64,000 nucleotides of DNA from PGYR01 sp048267165 (GCA_048267165.1 JBLWYD010000013.1:14179-78178), one strand, 5' to 3'; shown: positions 8,339-18,483, counted from the first letter of the stretch. The notes: generated by a model from the letters alone, not told the origin. Numbers and translations are program-made.

Positions 8339-9492
8339 TGCAAGATACTATTACATTTGAAAGTATATTAGTAAAACTAAAAAAGAGTAAAGCTAAAATT
8401 GCACTTTCGATTTTTTCAATCGTTGCTTTAGTTATGGTTTATGCCTTTATTATGCCTCATACTTATAAGGCTAACTCGTCTGTAATGCCTCCAGAAAAGT
8501 CTTCAGGTGGTAGTTTGAACTCATTTCTACAGAACGTAGGTGGTATGATTGATCTAGGTGGAGGGGGACAAGCAGATAGTAAATCGAAACTAATGAAATC
8601 TATTCTTGCTAGTCGTTCTGTAGCTGAAAAAATATATGATAAATTAGAGTTAAAAGATAATATACTATTTAAAGAATTTAAAAAACAAGATGCTATAGGG
8701 TTTATACCAACTCTATTTGAAGTAGAAATTGAGAAGTCAGGAATCATTGTAGTAAGTGGCGTAATGTCAACGGGCTATTTACCAAATGAAAAAGAGAAAA
8801 AAGCAGCATCTGAGATGTCTTATAAACTCACAAATGTTGCAATTGATGCTCTGAACGAAGTCATGATAGAAAAAAGTAGCTCGACCGCTCGAAATTCTAG
8901 AATGTATGTTGAAAATGAAATCAGAAAATACAAAATCCAATTAGATTCGGTATCTACTGAGCTAGAAAAATTCCAAAATGAGAATAAAGTTCTTGCACTG
9001 GAAGAGCAAACTACTGCAATAGTTTCGCAAGTAATGGAAATAAACTCATTGCTAACTGAGACCAAAATCAAATTAAACCTAGCTAAAATTCAATATGCCG
9101 AAAATTCACCACAAATTTCGTCTTTGCAAAGTCAAGTCGATTTCTTACAAAGACAATCAAATGAATTGCAAGCAGGAAATGACGATGAGTTCTCTATCTC
9201 ATTAAATAGTGTACCCAATTTAACAAGAAAGTACCTAGAATTATTCAGAGATAAAACTATATTCATGAGTGTTCTTACATATCTGGAAACACAAAAACAC
9301 CAAGAAGCTATTCAAGAAGAAAAAGATATACCTGTTGTACAAGTACTTGATACAGCTATAGAACCTAGTAAAAGGTTTTCACCAAGTAGAGCAAAAATAC
9401 TATTTATATCTTTGTTCGTAACAACTGTTATAGTGCTGCTTGTGTTCTTAGTATTATCTTATTTTGATATAAGAAAGGAATTAGATCAGTAA
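8338..9492 (+). CDS. Wzz-type chain-length determinant / polysaccharide co-polymerase
   Basis: 384 residues with the Wzz topology: membrane segment at about 18-38, a periplasmic helical domain with heptad-rich stretches at about 185-290 (IRKYKIQLDSVSTELEKF), and a second membrane segment at about 350-375, preceded by the conserved proline-rich D.A..P..RFSPSR region. There is no C-terminal tyrosine kinase domain, so it is the kinase-less form. It presumably works with the upstream Wza-like protein in assembling or exporting a surface glycan. No glycosyltransferases or Wzx/Wzy are in this window, so the rest of the pathway must be elsewhere. Its last 7 bases overlap the 3' end of recN on the other strand. 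Confidence 0.85.
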   Translation: MQDTITFESILVKLKKSKAKIALSIFSIVALVMVYAFIMPHTYKANSSVMPPEKSSGGSLNSFLQNVGGMIDLGGGGQADSKSKLMKSILASRSVAEKIYDKLELKDNILFKEFKKQDAIGFIPTLFEVEIEKSGIIVVSGVMSTGYLPNEKEKKAASEMSYKLTNVAIDALNEVMIEKSSSTARNSRMYVENEIRKYKIQLDSVSTELEKFQNENKVLALEEQTTAIVSQVMEINSLLTETKIKLNLAKIQYAENSPQISSLQSQVDFLQRQSNELQAGNDDEFSISLNSVPNLTRKYLELFRDKTIFMSVLTYLETQKHQEAIQEEKDIPVVQVLDTAIEPSKRFSPSRAKILFISLFVTTVIVLLVFLVLSYFDIRKELDQ

Positions 9493-11177
9493 ACACTTGA
9501 GTTTATTAGCTCCTTGGCACTCTCTAAACTATTAGATGTAGTATCACTGCCACTGATGAGCTTGGCTATTTCAATAGTTTTTTCGTTCTCGTTGAGCTTG
9601 TAAATCTTTGAAATAGTTCTTTCGTCCACTATCTCTTTACGCACTACAAAATTTGTATCACCAGCTGCAGCTATCTGTGGTGAATGTGTAATAGCTATTA
9701 TTTGGGTTTTATCAGATATTCTTCTCATTTGTTGGCCAACTAATTGCGAAACTCTTCCCGATATACCAGTGTCTATCTCGTCAAGTATTAATACAGGGCT
9801 TATATCTGTATTTACTTTATTGCCTTTGAGTGATAATAGTATTCTAGAAAGCTCACCGCCTGATGCGAATTCTGATAGTCGCTTTAGACCTTCTCCTTTG
9901 TTCATTGCTGATAGGAAAACTATACTATCTACGCCTTTGTCGAGCAACTTATATTTCTTATCGTTTATTCTAGCAGTAGGCTCATTGCTTTCTGTTGTTA
10001 TATTCTTTATTTGAACTTCAAACCCAGCATTTGGTATTCCCATATTGCTTAAAGAATCCATAAGATTAGTACAGAATTGGTCGGCATTTTTCTTCCTAAT
10101 TATTGAGATTTTCTTAGCAACAAGACCAATTTCTTTTTCCAAATCTTCAATTAGGAACCTTTGTTTATCAATGATATAGTCATAATCGCCGATCAATGAT
10201 AACTCTTCTTCCATTTTTTCTTTCTTTTCTAGTATCTCTTCTATAGTGCCGTATTTTTTTTCTAAGTTTCTTAGTTCTACACTTCTTTTTCTGATGTTTT
10301 CAGTTTCTATTGGATTATAGCTAATACCAGAACTGAAATCTGATACAACATTACCCAGTTCATTTATAGATACTAATGAGCTATTTAGCTCTTCCAGATA
10401 TGTAGTGAAGTCAGGATTATATCTCCCCAAATCCTCTAACAGCTTTATAACTCTTCTTAGCTTACTATATATAGCATCGTCCGAGCCATTAGTTAGTTCT
10501 GTTAATTCTTGAGATGATTCGAGAATTTCTTCCGAATTTTCTATTAATTGTATTTGGTCGTTTATCTCGTTAAGCTCACCTTCCTTAGGATTAATTTTAT
10601 TAATCTCATTAAGTTGATATTCGAGAAAATCCTTCTTTTGAATAGAATCATCTCTATCTCTTATCATCTTTCGGAGCTTATTGTATTCACTTATTAGATT
10701 AGATTTCTTATTCTGATAATCTTCAATCAAACCATCAAATATTATAAAGTCATCGTAGAAATCAATATGACTTTCGTCGTCTCGGAGTACTATACTTTCA
10801 TCTTGTGAATGATAATTTGCTAGCTTCGTCGCTATTGCCTTTATATCATTCAGATGAATAGGTGTATCATTGAGAAATAACCTAGAAGTTCCATTCGATT
10901 TTATTTCTTTACGTATTATAAATTCTTTGCTGAAAACCTCATCTTCAACCTTTACAGTTAGACTTTCATCATAGAATGTACCTTCTATGATACTTCTATC
11001 CTCACCTTTACGTATCATATCTTGCGAGGCTCTTTTACCAAGTAGAATGCCAATAGCATCTAGTATAATAGATTTACCAGCACCAGTTTCGCCGATTATA
11101 ATATTGAGTCCAGTGTCGAATTCGACTACTTGTTCTACAATTATCGCAAAGTTTTTTATGTGTAATGATTTTAGCAT
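9486..11177 (-). CDS. recN: DNA repair protein RecN
   Basis: A 563-residue SMC-like ATPase acting in recombinational repair of double-strand breaks. Walker A GETGAGKS lies at residues 29-36, a long coiled-coil middle at about 160-370, the ABC signature FASGGELSR at about 440, and Walker B ILDEIDTGISG at about 467. Length matches the family. It is the last gene of a minus-strand set comB-ftsK-recN, 31 bases after ftsK. Its 3' end overlaps the Wzz-like gene by 7 bases, with no terminator visible between the convergent genes. Confidence 0.95.
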   Translation of the reverse strand: MLKSLHIKNFAIIVEQVVEFDTGLNIIIGETGAGKSIILDAIGILLGKRASQDMIRKGEDRSIIEGTFYDESLTVKVEDEVFSKEFIIRKEIKSNGTSRLFLNDTPIHLNDIKAIATKLANYHSQDESIVLRDDESHIDFYDDFIIFDGLIEDYQNKKSNLISEYNKLRKMIRDRDDSIQKKDFLEYQLNEINKINPKEGELNEINDQIQLIENSEEILESSQELTELTNGSDDAIYSKLRRVIKLLEDLGRYNPDFTTYLEELNSSLVSINELGNVVSDFSSGISYNPIETENIRKRSVELRNLEKKYGTIEEILEKKEKMEEELSLIGDYDYIIDKQRFLIEDLEKEIGLVAKKISIIRKKNADQFCTNLMDSLSNMGIPNAGFEVQIKNITTESNEPTARINDKKYKLLDKGVDSIVFLSAMNKGEGLKRLSEFASGGELSRILLSLKGNKVNTDISPVLILDEIDTGISGRVSQLVGQQMRRISDKTQIIAITHSPQIAAAGDTNFVVRKEIVDERTISKIYKLNENEKTIEIAKLISGSDTTSNSLESAKELINSSVY

Positions 11178-11208
11178 TTTGTAAATATAAGAAGAAGAAT
11201 ACTTTTAT

Positions 11209-13806
11209 TTATAATATCGATTCTAATTCTGCTTCACTTTCCATATATACTTCTCTTGGTTTAGAACCATTGAATGGACCAACTACTCCGGCTTGCTCTA
11301 ACTCATCTACTATTTTACCAGCTCTTGCATATCCAACCTTCAGCTTTCTTTGGAGCATAGATACCGAACCAGATTGAGTTTGAATAATCACTCTAGCTGC
11401 ATCTTCGAATAAAGCATCTCTATCAGAAGAATCATAATCATTTGCACCTTGTCTATTTTTAAGTATAGTACTTGGCAACTGATATGGCATAGAATATCCT
11501 TTTTGGTCTTGTATATGCTCACATATCCTTTCTATTTCGTCTGTAGAAATAAATGAGTTTTGAACTCTAATAGGTTTCGGTGACCCTGGCGATAAGTAAA
11601 GCAAATCTCCATTACCAAGTAGTGCTTCCGATCCACTTTGGTCAAGTATAGTTCTTGAATCAATTTTTGAAGCTACTAGATAACCAATTCTAGCAGGGAA
11701 ATTGGCTTTGATAATACCAGTGATTACGTTCACACTCGGTCTTTGAGTAGCTAGTATCAAGTGAATACCGACTGCTCTAGCCATCTGTGCCAAACGAATA
11801 ATAGGTGTTTCAATTTCTTTAGAAGCTGTTAGCATCAAATCAGCTAACTCATCAATAACGCAGACTATATAAGGCATATGTCTATGCTTCATATTTGTAT
11901 CGCCATCATATTTACCTTCTTTAACTTTTATATTATAATCTACTATATTCCTCTGACCGACGTTAGATAGAATTGTATAGCGTTCCTCCATTTCCAAGAC
12001 TAACGATTTAAGCACCGATACAGCTTCTTCAGGGTCCGTTATTATCATATCCTTCACATCGGGTGAACAAGCCATGAAGTGGTTAGACAACGCCGCGTAT
12101 TGTGTTAATTCAACTTTCTTAGGGTCAATAATTACGAATTTCAATTCGTCAGGCATTTTCTGATAAAGTAGAGAAGCTATAATAGTATTGATACCTACTG
12201 ATTTACCAGAACCTGTAGAACCCGCTATTAGTAAATGGGGCATTTTTGCCAAGTCTGCTATAAATGCTTCACCATTGATTGTTTTACCCAAAGCTAAAGG
12301 AAGATATTGATTAGATTCTCTGTATTTTTTAGTGTTTACAACACTAGTGAAAGACACCATAGAAGGGTTTGAGTTTGGTATTTCTATACCAACTGTACCT
12401 TTACCCGGTATAGGAGCTATTATTCTTATACCTTTAGCTTTCAATGCCATTGCCAAATCATCAGACAGATTCTCAATCTTACTTATTTTAATACCTGCCG
12501 CTGGTACGAATTCGTATTGAGTAACCACTGGCCCAGGTGTAACACTTAGGTTTTCAATTGTAATATTGAATGTTTCTAGTTTCTCTCTTAGTATCTCAGC
12601 ATTCATCTTTAATTCAGCTTCGGATACTTCTATGACTTCATAATTCTGTTCAAGTAAATCTAATCCTGGAGGAGTATAGTCGATTTTTTCATCGTGTATA
12701 TATGTACAAATAGGACTATCTGGTTCATCATCCAAATCATGGATTGAAATTGGATTAGAAGCTCGAGTAAATTCACTAGTACCAGTGTCAGAGCTCTCAG
12801 ACTTATCATTTTGACTCAAATTCAATGTTAATTCTATATCTTCTCTCTTTTCAGCATCTATTTCCTGATCTTGGATTATATCCGAATCTTTGGTCAATGT
12901 AACTGATTTACGAGTATAATATTCTTCTGTTGGATTTTCTGCTTCTGCAACTTTCTTGATTAGCAGCTCTTCTTTTTCTTTATTTGACATATTCAGATAA
13001 TTTGGATCATCTATGTCAAGCTCACCTTTTTTCGGTTTATCTTTTTTCTTTTTACTAGGTTTAGTTGTTTCATCACTATCTTCTTCTTCACCCTTATCTT
13101 TGTTGATTACATTGATAGCCGAATCTTTGATTGATACAGTTTTTTCAAGCATTTTATCTTTTGTGCTATCAAAAAATGAAAGAGTACCTTCGTAAAGCTT
13201 TTCAGTATTTAGCTTGAAACCAAATATTATAAATGTACCTAAACCTATCAAGAATATTAAAAAAGAGCCAATAGAACCCAATAAATTAGTCATTAGATAA
13301 GCCAAATACAGGCCAATAGAGCCCGCCCATTCTTTTGGGAAAGGTGATATCCAATCAAGTGAAAAAACAGTCCCCATTAAACCGCTAAATACAAGGGCAC
13401 CAAGTAAATAGAAAAGGGTATCCCTTAAGTTTGGTTTAGTGATAGTAGCATGCTTTAGTAAGTCATACCCCCATCTGAATATAATGAATGGTATGAATAT
13501 AGCTATAAAACCGAATGTCTTATTGTAAATATAATATGAAATATAAGCACCTACTATTCCAAGCCAATTCTGAACAGATTCTGCTTTGATTTGTGCTATC
13601 TCATCGCCTGTTACCAGACCTACTATTGCAGATGATTCCATCTGGATTGTTGATTCGTCTTCGAATGAATATGATATTAGTGCTATAAACATGAAAAGTG
13701 AAATTATAAATAGTAGAATGGATAGTATTCTTAACTGTTTATCGTATCCATTGCTATCACTTTTAGCTTTTGACTTGCTTTTGCTACCTTTAAAGAAGGC
13801 TGCCAT
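11209..13806 (-). CDS. ftsK: DNA translocase FtsK
   Basis: An 865-residue septum-located motor that pumps chromosome ends apart before division. The N-terminus holds four membrane segments (about 25-215). An acidic/lysine-rich linker spans about 230-370. The alpha/beta motor follows, with Walker A GSTGSGKSVG near 534 and Walker B FVIIDPKKVE near 560. The final 65 residues (from ALFEDAARVII) are the gamma winged-helix domain that reads KOPS orientation sites, including the typical MLQRKLKVGYARA. GGGGA before the ATG supports the start. It follows comB by 15 bases. Confidence 0.96.
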   Translation of the reverse strand: MAAFFKGSKSKSKAKSDSNGYDKQLRILSILLFIISLFMFIALISYSFEDESTIQMESSAIVGLVTGDEIAQIKAESVQNWLGIVGAYISYYIYNKTFGFIAIFIPFIIFRWGYDLLKHATITKPNLRDTLFYLLGALVFSGLMGTVFSLDWISPFPKEWAGSIGLYLAYLMTNLLGSIGSFLIFLIGLGTFIIFGFKLNTEKLYEGTLSFFDSTKDKMLEKTVSIKDSAINVINKDKGEEEDSDETTKPSKKKKDKPKKGELDIDDPNYLNMSNKEKEELLIKKVAEAENPTEEYYTRKSVTLTKDSDIIQDQEIDAEKREDIELTLNLSQNDKSESSDTGTSEFTRASNPISIHDLDDEPDSPICTYIHDEKIDYTPPGLDLLEQNYEVIEVSEAELKMNAEILREKLETFNITIENLSVTPGPVVTQYEFVPAAGIKISKIENLSDDLAMALKAKGIRIIAPIPGKGTVGIEIPNSNPSMVSFTSVVNTKKYRESNQYLPLALGKTINGEAFIADLAKMPHLLIAGSTGSGKSVGINTIIASLLYQKMPDELKFVIIDPKKVELTQYAALSNHFMACSPDVKDMIITDPEEAVSVLKSLVLEMEERYTILSNVGQRNIVDYNIKVKEGKYDGDTNMKHRHMPYIVCVIDELADLMLTASKEIETPIIRLAQMARAVGIHLILATQRPSVNVITGIIKANFPARIGYLVASKIDSRTILDQSGSEALLGNGDLLYLSPGSPKPIRVQNSFISTDEIERICEHIQDQKGYSMPYQLPSTILKNRQGANDYDSSDRDALFEDAARVIIQTQSGSVSMLQRKLKVGYARAGKIVDELEQAGVVGPFNGSKPREVYMESEAELESIL

Positions 13807-13821
13807 TTTTTCCCCACGAAA

Positions 13822-14544
13822 TTATTTTATCTTTATGCTGCGATTTGCGTATATAGGCACGCAATCAAATTTATTAAAAATTAATGAGAAATCTATATCA
13901 TTTCTTTTTTCTATACTTATTAATCTCTTTGCGTGTTTGCTATTTGTCAATTTATCTAATGTAATTTCTATATCTTTTCTGAGTGATAATAATATAATGC
14001 TAATTTCATCAAGAGAAAGATTAATTATCTTATTCAAATTGAATATCAGTTCAGTTGCGAATAAATTATCTTCTTCGCTTTCTTCTGAATTATTTCCAGC
14101 ACAAAGTATTATACATCTATTTATCTGATTAATGTTACCAACTATATAATTACAAACAGCGTTTATATTCAAAAATGAAGCGAATAGTATTTCTTTCGAA
14201 TCTTTAGCTATGTCTATAGCTTTGGTGCAATTAGTAGTAGATAGAGCAATTACTTTACCTTTTATTGCATTATTGTTGAAAGAAATCGGTGAATTATCTA
14301 AATCGAATCCTACTATTTTTTCACCATTTCTTTCCCCAGCAGCTAAAATTTTACTATTTTTGTTCTTTATTTTCAACACTTGTTCTATTTCCACGCAAGG
14401 GATAATCTCTTTTACTCCATTGCCGAATGCAGTAACAATTGTCGAACTGGCTCTGTAAATATCAATGAGTATTACAGTGTCAGTGGGTTTGAATTCAAAT
14501 CCAGAATATTTATTAGTAACTGTGAATAAATCTAAAGTAACCAT
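13822..14544 (-). CDS. comB: 2-phosphosulfolactate phosphatase family protein (ComB)
   Basis: 240 residues of the ComB family, which in methanogens hydrolyses 2-phosphosulfolactate in coenzyme M synthesis; in most bacteria the role is unproven. Family landmarks: ILIDIYRASSTIV near residue 25, AGERNGEKIVGFDLDNSP near 70-87, the STTNCTKAI motif near 105 (usually TTNGT, so Gly is replaced by Cys), ASFLN, and CAGNNSEESEEDN for the final conserved loop. The middle part is unusually rich in Asn, Ile and Lys. Its ATG lies on the same CATG as the kdsA start on the other strand, so its promoter must lie inside kdsA. It leads the comB-ftsK-recN set. Confidence 0.82.
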   Translation of the reverse strand: MVTLDLFTVTNKYSGFEFKPTDTVILIDIYRASSTIVTAFGNGVKEIIPCVEIEQVLKIKNKNSKILAAGERNGEKIVGFDLDNSPISFNNNAIKGKVIALSTTNCTKAIDIAKDSKEILFASFLNINAVCNYIVGNINQINRCIILCAGNNSEESEEDNLFATELIFNLNKIINLSLDEISIILLSLRKDIEITLDKLTNSKHAKRLISIEKRNDIDFSLIFNKFDCVPIYANRSIKIK

Positions 14545-15313
14545 GAGTCTTTTTATAATTGCTGGTCCGTGTTTAGCAGAATCGAAAGAAATGTTAGACG
14601 AGACCGCATCTGAATTAACAAAAATAGCTAAAAAGTATGATGTTAAATTATATTTTAAAGCATCTTATAAGAAAGCTAATAGAACAAGCATTAGCTCATT
14701 CACTGGTATAGGTGATGAAAAAGCTCTTGGTTATATGGCTGATATGGGCGAAAAATATAATGTTGAAACTATTACAGATTTCCATACAGTTGAGGAAGCT
14801 CAGCTAGCAGCCAAATATGTAGATTGCCTTCAAGTGCCTGCATTTTTAGCTCGCCAGACTGATTTACTAGTTGCAGCAGGGGAGACGGGCAAGATTATCA
14901 ATATCAAGAAAGGACAGTTTATGTCACCTGTAGATATGGGTAAAGCTGCTGAAAAAGTAGCTTCTACTGGAAACGATAAGATCTGGTTGACGGAGAGAGG
15001 TACTTTCTTTGGTTATAATGATTTAGTAGTTGATTTCCGCTCATTACTTATTATGAAGCAATTTAACTATCCTGTTGTATATGACGCTACTCATTCGTTA
15101 CAGCAACCATCTATCGGAGTCCAATCGGGTGGTTTGCCTCAGTTTATACCTGCACTTGCTAAAGCGGCAGTGGCGACAGGAGTAAATGGAGTGTTCTTCG
15201 AAACTCACCCTGACCCTAAGTCTGCTAAAAGCGATTCGGCAACTCAATTGCCATTAGCTGAAGCCGATACATTCGTCGCTAACCTTGTTAAAATTCATCA
15301 AGCACAAAAATAA
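14543..15313 (+). CDS. kdsA: 3-deoxy-D-manno-octulosonate 8-phosphate synthase (KdsA)
   Basis: A cytoplasmic enzyme condensing phosphoenolpyruvate with arabinose 5-phosphate to KDO-8-phosphate for lipopolysaccharide inner core. 256 residues from the ATG at 14543. Landmarks: IAGPCLAES (Cys in place of the Asn of E. coli KdsA, marking the class II metal-dependent form), FKASYKKANRTS, PAFLARQTDLL, NIKKGQFMSP, TERGTFFGYNDLVVDFRS, DATHSLQQP and ETHPDP. The frame is open upstream to 14465, but those residues are only the antisense of comB, and the chosen start gives the same N-terminal length as the Aquifex class II enzyme. The following gene is a YrbG-like exchanger, as in proteobacterial KDO clusters. 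Confidence 0.95.
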   Translation: MSLFIIAGPCLAESKEMLDETASELTKIAKKYDVKLYFKASYKKANRTSISSFTGIGDEKALGYMADMGEKYNVETITDFHTVEEAQLAAKYVDCLQVPAFLARQTDLLVAAGETGKIINIKKGQFMSPVDMGKAAEKVASTGNDKIWLTERGTFFGYNDLVVDFRSLLIMKQFNYPVVYDATHSLQQPSIGVQSGGLPQFIPALAKAAVATGVNGVFFETHPDPKSAKSDSATQLPLAEADTFVANLVKIHQAQK

Positions 15314-15319
15314 AAACTT

Positions 15320-16279
15320 ATGATATTAACTATAATACTATTTGTAATCGGTTTTATAATGCTAATCAAAGGAGCGGACTTCCTTGTTGATGGAGCTTCT
15401 TCTATTGCAAAGAGATTTAATATATCAGATTTGGTCATAGGGCTTACCATTGTTTCATTTGGTACTTCAGCCCCCGAACTAGTAATCAATATACTAGCTA
15501 GTTTTAGTGGTAGTTCTGAAATTGCAATAGGTAACGTACTAGGTAGTAATATTGCAAATATATTTCTAATACTTGGTATATCTGCACTTATAAGTAATTT
15601 ACCTCTCAAAAAAAGTACTATTTTCTCTGAGATTCCGTTTACATTAATTGCTGTGTTTTTGGTTGGGTTTTTAGCTAATACTAATCTATTTACTTCTGAC
15701 GCATCTCTACAAGTCTCAAAATATGAAGGGCTTGTATTACTAGTTTTCTTTTTACTATTTTTAGCTTATATATATACATTAGCTCGTGATGACAAGGATA
15801 TTTTTGATGAAGTAGAAAGCAGTCTCTCGCTTCCAAAATCATATATATATGTAGGTATTGGTATATTGGCGATGTTTTTTGGAGGGAAATGGGTAGTAGA
15901 TGGCTCAATCGAATTTGCGAATTATTACGGTTTATCAGAATCATTTGTAGGATTAACTATTATTTCTTTAGGAACATCACTTCCTGAATTAGCAACATCT
16001 ATAGTAGCTGCTAGAAAGGGTAATTCTGATATTGCTGTTGGTAATATAGTGGGGTCTAATATATTCAATCTTCTTTGGATATTGGGTATTAGTGCCTTTA
16101 TCCGTGACCTTCCTTTCCCCGCTATTAGTAATATTGATATAGCCGTTACTGGTTTTGCTAGTGTCGTGCTTATCTTATCAATGACTATGGGAAAAAAATA
16201 CTCCATCGCAAAAGCAGATGGAGTAATTTATATTGTTATTTATCTAGTATATCTATACTTCGTATATCTGAGAGGATAG
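15320..16279 (+). CDS. Calcium/sodium antiporter, YrbG/CaCA family
   Basis: A 319-residue inner-membrane exchanger with about ten hydrophobic segments. It shows the two inverted alpha repeats of the family: GLTIVSFGTSAPEL with GNVLGSNIANIF near 38-85, and GLTIISLGTSLPELA with GNIVGSNIFNLLWI near 210-255. The acidic residue in each GTS.PE motif forms the ion site. The family moves Ca2+ against Na+ (or K+). It starts 6 bases after kdsA and is presumably cotranscribed. In E. coli, yrbG also sits next to KDO genes (kdsD, kdsC), so the neighbourhood may be functional. It converges on the S9 peptidase with 4 bases between stops. Confidence 0.92.
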   Translation: MILTIILFVIGFIMLIKGADFLVDGASSIAKRFNISDLVIGLTIVSFGTSAPELVINILASFSGSSEIAIGNVLGSNIANIFLILGISALISNLPLKKSTIFSEIPFTLIAVFLVGFLANTNLFTSDASLQVSKYEGLVLLVFFLLFLAYIYTLARDDKDIFDEVESSLSLPKSYIYVGIGILAMFFGGKWVVDGSIEFANYYGLSESFVGLTIISLGTSLPELATSIVAARKGNSDIAVGNIVGSNIFNLLWILGISAFIRDLPFPAISNIDIAVTGFASVVLILSMTMGKKYSIAKADGVIYIVIYLVYLYFVYLRG

Positions 16280-16283
16280 ATTT

Positions 16284-18332
16284 CTATTTCAGATGTTTCT
16301 TCAAGAAACCAAAGAACTCACTTTGCCATACAATTGCGTTTTGTAGATTCAGAACCCAGTGATTTTCGTCTGGGAATACAAGCAATTCAGAATCAAGTCC
16401 TTTTAGTTGAGCCGCAGTATATGCTTCCAAACTCTGAGTATATGGTACTCTAAAATCATTCATACCAGTTATAATAAGTATAGGTGAATCCCATTTGTTT
16501 ACGTATTTGTGAGGAGAATGCTCTTCGTAAACATCTTCATTGTCATCATCCCAATAAGGTCCACCGAACTCCCAATCTGGGAAGAATAGCTCTTCAGTTG
16601 AGCCGTACATAGAAGTCAAGTCAAAAACTCCACAATGTGATATAAATGCTTTGAATCGTCCTTCATCATTACCTTGCATCCAAAATACTGTATAACCACC
16701 AAAACTAGCTCCTACTGCTGCTACATTGTTCTTATCGACAAAGCTTTCAGCCATTAGATTGTCAGTAGATGATAATATATCTTCCATTGCCTGACCGTTC
16801 CAATCTTTGCTTATATCATCGTTCCATTTCTGACCGAAACCAGGCATACCACGTCTATTAGGAGCACAAACTATGTATCCTTGTGAAGCCATCAAGTAAA
16901 GATTCCATCTGTAACTGAAATAATTACTAATAGTTCCTTGTGGACCACCTTGACAGTATGTAATCATTGGATATTTTTTAGATTTGTCAAAATTAGGAGG
17001 GTATAGTACCCAAGTTTGAATACTCTCTCCATCAGTTGCTTCTACCCATCTTTCTTCAATATTTACATCGTGAAGTTTGATTAGCAAAAAGTCATTGACT
17101 TTAGTTTTTCTTGCTAATTTCTTAGTTGCTATATCAAGAGTATAGTAATCAGTTGGGCTTGTCATACTACTTCTTCCGAAGATAAGAGTTTTCCCATCAG
17201 AAGAAATTGTTAAGCCTTGATCATCATTAGTCTTATCACTTGTAATCTGTGTTTGCTTGTTAGTAGCAACATCTAAACTATAAATATGTACTCTACCTTT
17301 AGAACCAGAGTTAAAGTATATAGACTTGCTATCTGGAGACCATACAACTGCATCAACCCACTGGTCGAACTCAGCTAACATCTCTTTGACAACACCAGTT
17401 GCTCTATCATAAAGCATAAGTCTTACTTTGTCAGCTTCGAAACCATTTCTTTTTTGTGAGTGGAATGCAATCCATTTACCGTCAGGAGAGTAAACAGGGT
17501 CTTTATCATAACCCATCATTCCTTCGGTAATATTCTTAGTAGATTTAGTTCTAATATCATAAAGGTATATATCAGAGTTAGTACTACGTGCAGGATTATC
17601 TACTTTTTTACTTGTGTAAGCTATTTCTGTTCCTTCTGGAGACCAAGCTAATTGCTCGCCTCCACCAAAAGGTAATAGGGGACTATCATTCTTGTCACCT
17701 TCCATAATATCTACCGGTCTTCCACCAGAAATAGGCATATAATGAACGTGTGATGCTTTATCATCTTCCCAAGTATCCCAGTGTCTTGTAGGTAATGCAC
17801 TATATTTTAAAGCATTGAAGCTAGTATATTGAGAGTACTGCTTTTCTAGGCTTTCTCTTACTTCTACTTCAGTAGTGAAGAGAATATTATCTCCTTTAGG
17901 GCTGATGCTCATATTGGAAACTCCACTAGCTACAGCACTTATTGCTTTAGAATTACGAGATGCAAAGTCCATCTCATAAACTTGTGGAGCACCCATCTTG
18001 CTCGAAAGAAAATATATCTTCTTACCATCATTAGACCATCTGGCATTCGATTCACTTTCTTCTGTATCAGTTAGCTGAGTCATCTTATCAGTAGCCAAAT
18101 CAACTATATATAAGTCATTTACAGATGTATTTGTTTTTAGATTAGGTGTTTTCAAGCTAAATAGAATCGTCTTATTATCAGGCGATAACTGCATATCACT
18201 CAGTCTTTTCATTGATAATAAATCCTCAGGACTAAAAGCATGTCTGTCTTTGTCAGCTAGCTTGACCAACCCATCTTGAGATTGTGCATATCCTGGGGTT
18301 AGAAGAATTAGTAATAGTAGTATATATTTCAT
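16284..18332 (-). CDS. Exported S9 family (prolyl oligopeptidase-type) peptidase
   Basis: 682 residues. The signal peptide at 1-18 (ending YAQSQ) points to a periplasmic or exported location. Residues about 35-410 are a TolB/WD40-like beta-propeller (repeated SPDGK/SPDSK/SNDGKKI motifs). Residues about 420-682 are the alpha/beta hydrolase: nucleophile in GASFGGY (Ser near 545), Asp in GMNDFRVP near 625, His in ENHWVL near 656, giving a complete triad. It resembles dipeptidyl- or acylaminoacyl-peptidases that clip peptides taken up by the cell. A TATATTTG box (CAAATATA on the plus strand at 18364-18371) upstream could be its -7 element, but no -33 partner was seen. Confidence 0.9.
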   Translation of the reverse strand: MKYILLLLILLTPGYAQSQDGLVKLADKDRHAFSPEDLLSMKRLSDMQLSPDNKTILFSLKTPNLKTNTSVNDLYIVDLATDKMTQLTDTEESESNARWSNDGKKIYFLSSKMGAPQVYEMDFASRNSKAISAVASGVSNMSISPKGDNILFTTEVEVRESLEKQYSQYTSFNALKYSALPTRHWDTWEDDKASHVHYMPISGGRPVDIMEGDKNDSPLLPFGGGEQLAWSPEGTEIAYTSKKVDNPARSTNSDIYLYDIRTKSTKNITEGMMGYDKDPVYSPDGKWIAFHSQKRNGFEADKVRLMLYDRATGVVKEMLAEFDQWVDAVVWSPDSKSIYFNSGSKGRVHIYSLDVATNKQTQITSDKTNDDQGLTISSDGKTLIFGRSSMTSPTDYYTLDIATKKLARKTKVNDFLLIKLHDVNIEERWVEATDGESIQTWVLYPPNFDKSKKYPMITYCQGGPQGTISNYFSYRWNLYLMASQGYIVCAPNRRGMPGFGQKWNDDISKDWNGQAMEDILSSTDNLMAESFVDKNNVAAVGASFGGYTVFWMQGNDEGRFKAFISHCGVFDLTSMYGSTEELFFPDWEFGGPYWDDDNEDVYEEHSPHKYVNKWDSPILIITGMNDFRVPYTQSLEAYTAAQLKGLDSELLVFPDENHWVLNLQNAIVWQSEFFGFLKKHLK

Positions 18333-18483
18333 AATATTTTTATTTGTTAGTTAAACATTAACCACAAATATAGATAATTTTATACTAATATTCTTTTCTT
18401 AGTTTTGTGAATAAAAATATCAAAAATTAACTCCACAGTATCAAGACACTTACAAACTAAATGCAAAAAACTTCAAAAAATAT

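Noticed and set aside
14465..14542. N-terminal extension of kdsA to an ATG at 14465
   Set aside because: The extra 26 residues are only the antisense of comB's conserved start, and KdsA relatives begin near the ATG at 14543.
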